Assembly: GCA_045541375.1 (NCBI GenBank)
Contig: JAZQJB010000053.1
Location: 1 to 23,699 of the forward strand
DNA: 23,699 bases
From: CAG-390 sp045541375
GTDB taxonomy: Bacteria > Bacillota > Clostridia > Oscillospirales > CAG-272
Direction: 5' to 3'
Shown here: positions 22,390-23,699 of the stretch, in pieces
How positions within the stretch are numbered: the first letter of the stretch is position 1
Layout: each line of letters starts with the position of its first letter
Translations under genes and position numbers: made by a program
The notes under the pieces: model-generated
Database searches by the model: none
What the model was told of the DNA's origin: nothing
Seen by the model: the letters and a program-made list of their open reading frames with translations, nothing else

Positions 22390-22418
22390 ATTATACCACG
22401 GGGAGCCGAATTTTGCAA
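22390..22418 (-). promoter_or_regulatory. Promoter of the PAP2-DUF5058-M20 operon
   Basis: On the minus strand TTGCAA (22418-22413), 17-bp spacer, perfect TATAAT (22395-22390). It is divergent from the promoter at 22469, with about 50 bp between the two -35 boxes. Confidence 0.82.
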
Positions 22419-22468
22419 TAGAATTTCATAATTCAATAATAATTGAAAATCGGATTTGACGTTTTTTG

Positions 22469-22497
22469 TTGAAATATAAGCGATTCTGTGATATAAT
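22469..22497 (+). promoter_or_regulatory. Promoter of the SCP2-like/aminotransferase operon
   Basis: TTGAAA (22469-22474), 17-bp spacer, perfect TATAAT (22492-22497). AGGCGGTGA (22515-22523) is the ribosome binding site for the ATG at 22528. Confidence 0.82.
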
Positions 22498-22527
22498 TGT
22501 ACTCAATAAATATCAGGCGGTGACAAA

Positions 22528-23283
22528 ATGACGGACGCAAAAACACTCGCGTATATCAATCTCCATGCCGTTCTCGGCAGCATCCCCCGACTTTGCGAGC
22601 TCGATGAGCGCGCAAGGGAGCTTATAAAAAACGAAAAGGTCTCGCTCGGATTCCGCGTCAAGGGCGGCCCCTCGGGCGCACTTTGCTTTGCTGACGGCAG
22701 GGCTTGGTTTGCCGAGGAATGCGATTCCTGCAATATTATTCTGCCCTTTTCCTCCCCCGAAAAATTCAACGGAATGATCGACGGCACGGTCACGCCCATC
22801 CCCTCAAAGGGCTTTGCAAGGCTCGGCTTTCTGCTCAAAAAGTTCATGCCCCTGACCGATATTCTGTCCTCCTACCTTCGCGCCGACGAAAAAACGCTCG
22901 AGGATCCCGTTTTCTTCGAAAAGAGCACGCTTCTGATGTTCCACTTGATCGCAAACGCCGTCGCGCAGATCGGAAACGTCGATATGATCGGCAGGGCGAG
23001 CGCATCCTATATCGTTGACGGCACGATCAGACTTGCCATCGGCGACGAGCACGTCCTCGGCATCGAGGCGAAGGATCACGTCCTGCGCGTGCTCAAGGAA
23101 GCTCCCAAGAATTTTTCTTCGTTTATGAGATTTGAGGACATCAACCTCGCGCGCGATCTCTTTGACGGCAGGGTCAACGCCGTTGCCGCAGTCGGCGAGG
23201 GCAAGGTCCGCGTCGGCGGAATGATCTCGCAGGTCGATAACGTCAACAGAATTCTCGACCGCGTTGCGCTCTATCTTGCTTAA
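22528..23283 (+). CDS. SCP2-like (sterol carrier/lipid-binding fold) protein, function unknown
   Basis: A 251-residue soluble protein. The C-terminal stretch INLARDLFDGRVNAVAAVGEGKVRVGGMISQVDNVNRILDRVALYL (about 203-250) has the layout of SCP2 domains: a helix, 'DG.vna', a basic/Gly strand 'GKVRVGG', then a helix. The N-terminal half shows a similar layout, CNIILPFSSPEKFNGMIDGTVTPIPSKGFARLGFLLKKF (about 69-107), so it may hold two such units. No membrane segment or signal peptide. SCP2 folds bind hydrophobic ligands such as acyl chains. The gene is 11 bp upstream of an aminotransferase gene and divergent from the PAP2 operon. The family assignment is tentative, but the gene itself is clear from promoter, ribosome binding site and length. 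Confidence 0.7.
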   Translation: MTDAKTLAYINLHAVLGSIPRLCELDERARELIKNEKVSLGFRVKGGPSGALCFADGRAWFAEECDSCNIILPFSSPEKFNGMIDGTVTPIPSKGFARLGFLLKKFMPLTDILSSYLRADEKTLEDPVFFEKSTLLMFHLIANAVAQIGNVDMIGRASASYIVDGTIRLAIGDEHVLGIEAKDHVLRVLKEAPKNFSSFMRFEDINLARDLFDGRVNAVAAVGEGKVRVGGMISQVDNVNRILDRVALYLA

Positions 23284-23294
23284 GGGGTGAAATT

Positions 23295-23699
23295 ATGAGA
23301 AAAATTAACACTTACGATAAAAGCCGCGAGGCATTTGCCCGCGCAATGAAGGTCATCCCCTCGGGCATCTACGGCCATCTCGGACCCGCCGAGGGATGCT
23401 ATACCCCCGTCGAGGCGTTCCCCTTCTTCTCCTCGAAGGCACAGGGTACTTACGTCTGGGACCTTGACGGCAACAAGTTTATCGACTATATGGGCGCCTA
23501 CGGCCCGAACGTTCTCGGTTACAATGACCCCGATGTTGGCGCCGCGGCGGCAGCGCAGAGAGCTCTCGGCGACTGCACGACTCTGCCCTCGACCAAAATG
23601 ATCGAGTTCGCCGAGCTCCTCGTCGATACCGTCGCAAGTGCCGATTGGGCGTTCTTCGCAAAGAACGGAAACGACGTCACCACCCTCGCCGTTATGACC
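23295..23699 (+). CDS. Class-III aminotransferase (glutamate-1-semialdehyde aminomutase-like), cut by window end
   Basis: The first 135 codons are open to the window edge, so the gene is partial at its 3' end. The N-terminus reads like a class-III PLP aminotransferase: MKVIPSGIYGHL, then YVWDLDGNKFIDYMGAYGPNVLGYNDPDV, and AFFAKNGNDVTTLAV, which corresponds to the F.KNG.DAT segment that binds the cofactor phosphate region in glutamate-1-semialdehyde aminomutase-type enzymes. The PLP-binding lysine lies beyond the window. Start at 23295, with GGGGTGA about 5 nt upstream. It is 11 bp after the SCP2-like gene, so probably in its operon. Amino donor and substrate cannot be read from this fragment. 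Confidence 0.88.
   Translation, partial: MRKINTYDKSREAFARAMKVIPSGIYGHLGPAEGCYTPVEAFPFFSSKAQGTYVWDLDGNKFIDYMGAYGPNVLGYNDPDVGAAAAAQRALGDCTTLPSTKMIEFAELLVDTVASADWAFFAKNGNDVTTLAVMT

Overview
The window looks like part of the chromosome of an uncultured Clostridia-type Firmicute, probably from a gut-like anaerobic habitat. The evidence is moderate GC (about half by eye), AGGAGG-type ribosome binding sites, many sigma-A promoters (TTGAAA/TTGACA, 16-17 bp, TATAAT), short rho-independent terminators, a lipoprotein signal, a BlaI/BlaR1-type pair, and families common in anaerobic Clostridia (DUF1538 with a PII-like partner, DUF5058). The taxonomic assignment is inference. I see no rRNA, tRNA, CRISPR array, transposase or phage gene.

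Layout. Positions 1-350: repeat- and hairpin-rich DNA. 351-1226: a stand-alone ATPase flanked by two copies of a terminator-plus-promoter cassette. 1321-4692: catabolic genes (GH43-like glycosidase; nucleoside phosphorylase and a two-barrel glycerophosphodiesterase in one operon). 4896-7169: a secreted lipoprotein esterase. 7222-7329: a palindromic AT-rich repeat. 7465-10643: a BlaI-type repressor with twin operators and a giant M56 membrane metalloprotease with a non-penicillin-binding ectodomain. 10722-11663: a TIM-barrel-like protein of unknown function. 11699-12469 (-): a Cys-based phosphatase. 12602-13148 (-): a DinJ/YafQ-type toxin-antitoxin pair. 13272-14630: a MATE transporter behind a 26-bp perfect palindrome. 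14721-15341 (-): an XRE regulator whose C-terminus looks like a Cys-rich bactofilin-type beta-helix. 15342-16026: non-coding DNA dominated by a long inverted repeat. 16078-18308: a duplicated DUF1538 membrane protein with a tandem-domain PII-like protein. 18309-18589: another palindromic element. 18590-22367 (-): an operon of PAP2 phosphatase, DUF5058 protein, a second small membrane protein and a membrane-anchored PM20D1/CPS1-type M20 amidohydrolase. 22528 to the end: an SCP2-like lipid-binding-type protein and a class-III aminotransferase cut by the window edge.

Two loci stand out. In the first (16078-18308), both the membrane protein and its PII-like partner are internally duplicated, which suggests a 2:2 matched transporter and regulator. 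In the second (18590-23699), a lipid phosphatase, two membrane proteins and an N-acyl-amino-acid-type amidohydrolase form one coupled operon that diverges from a putative lipid-binding protein. This suggests, by inference only, a lipid or lipo-amino-acid handling module. Domain calls come from reading motifs by eye; no database search was run.
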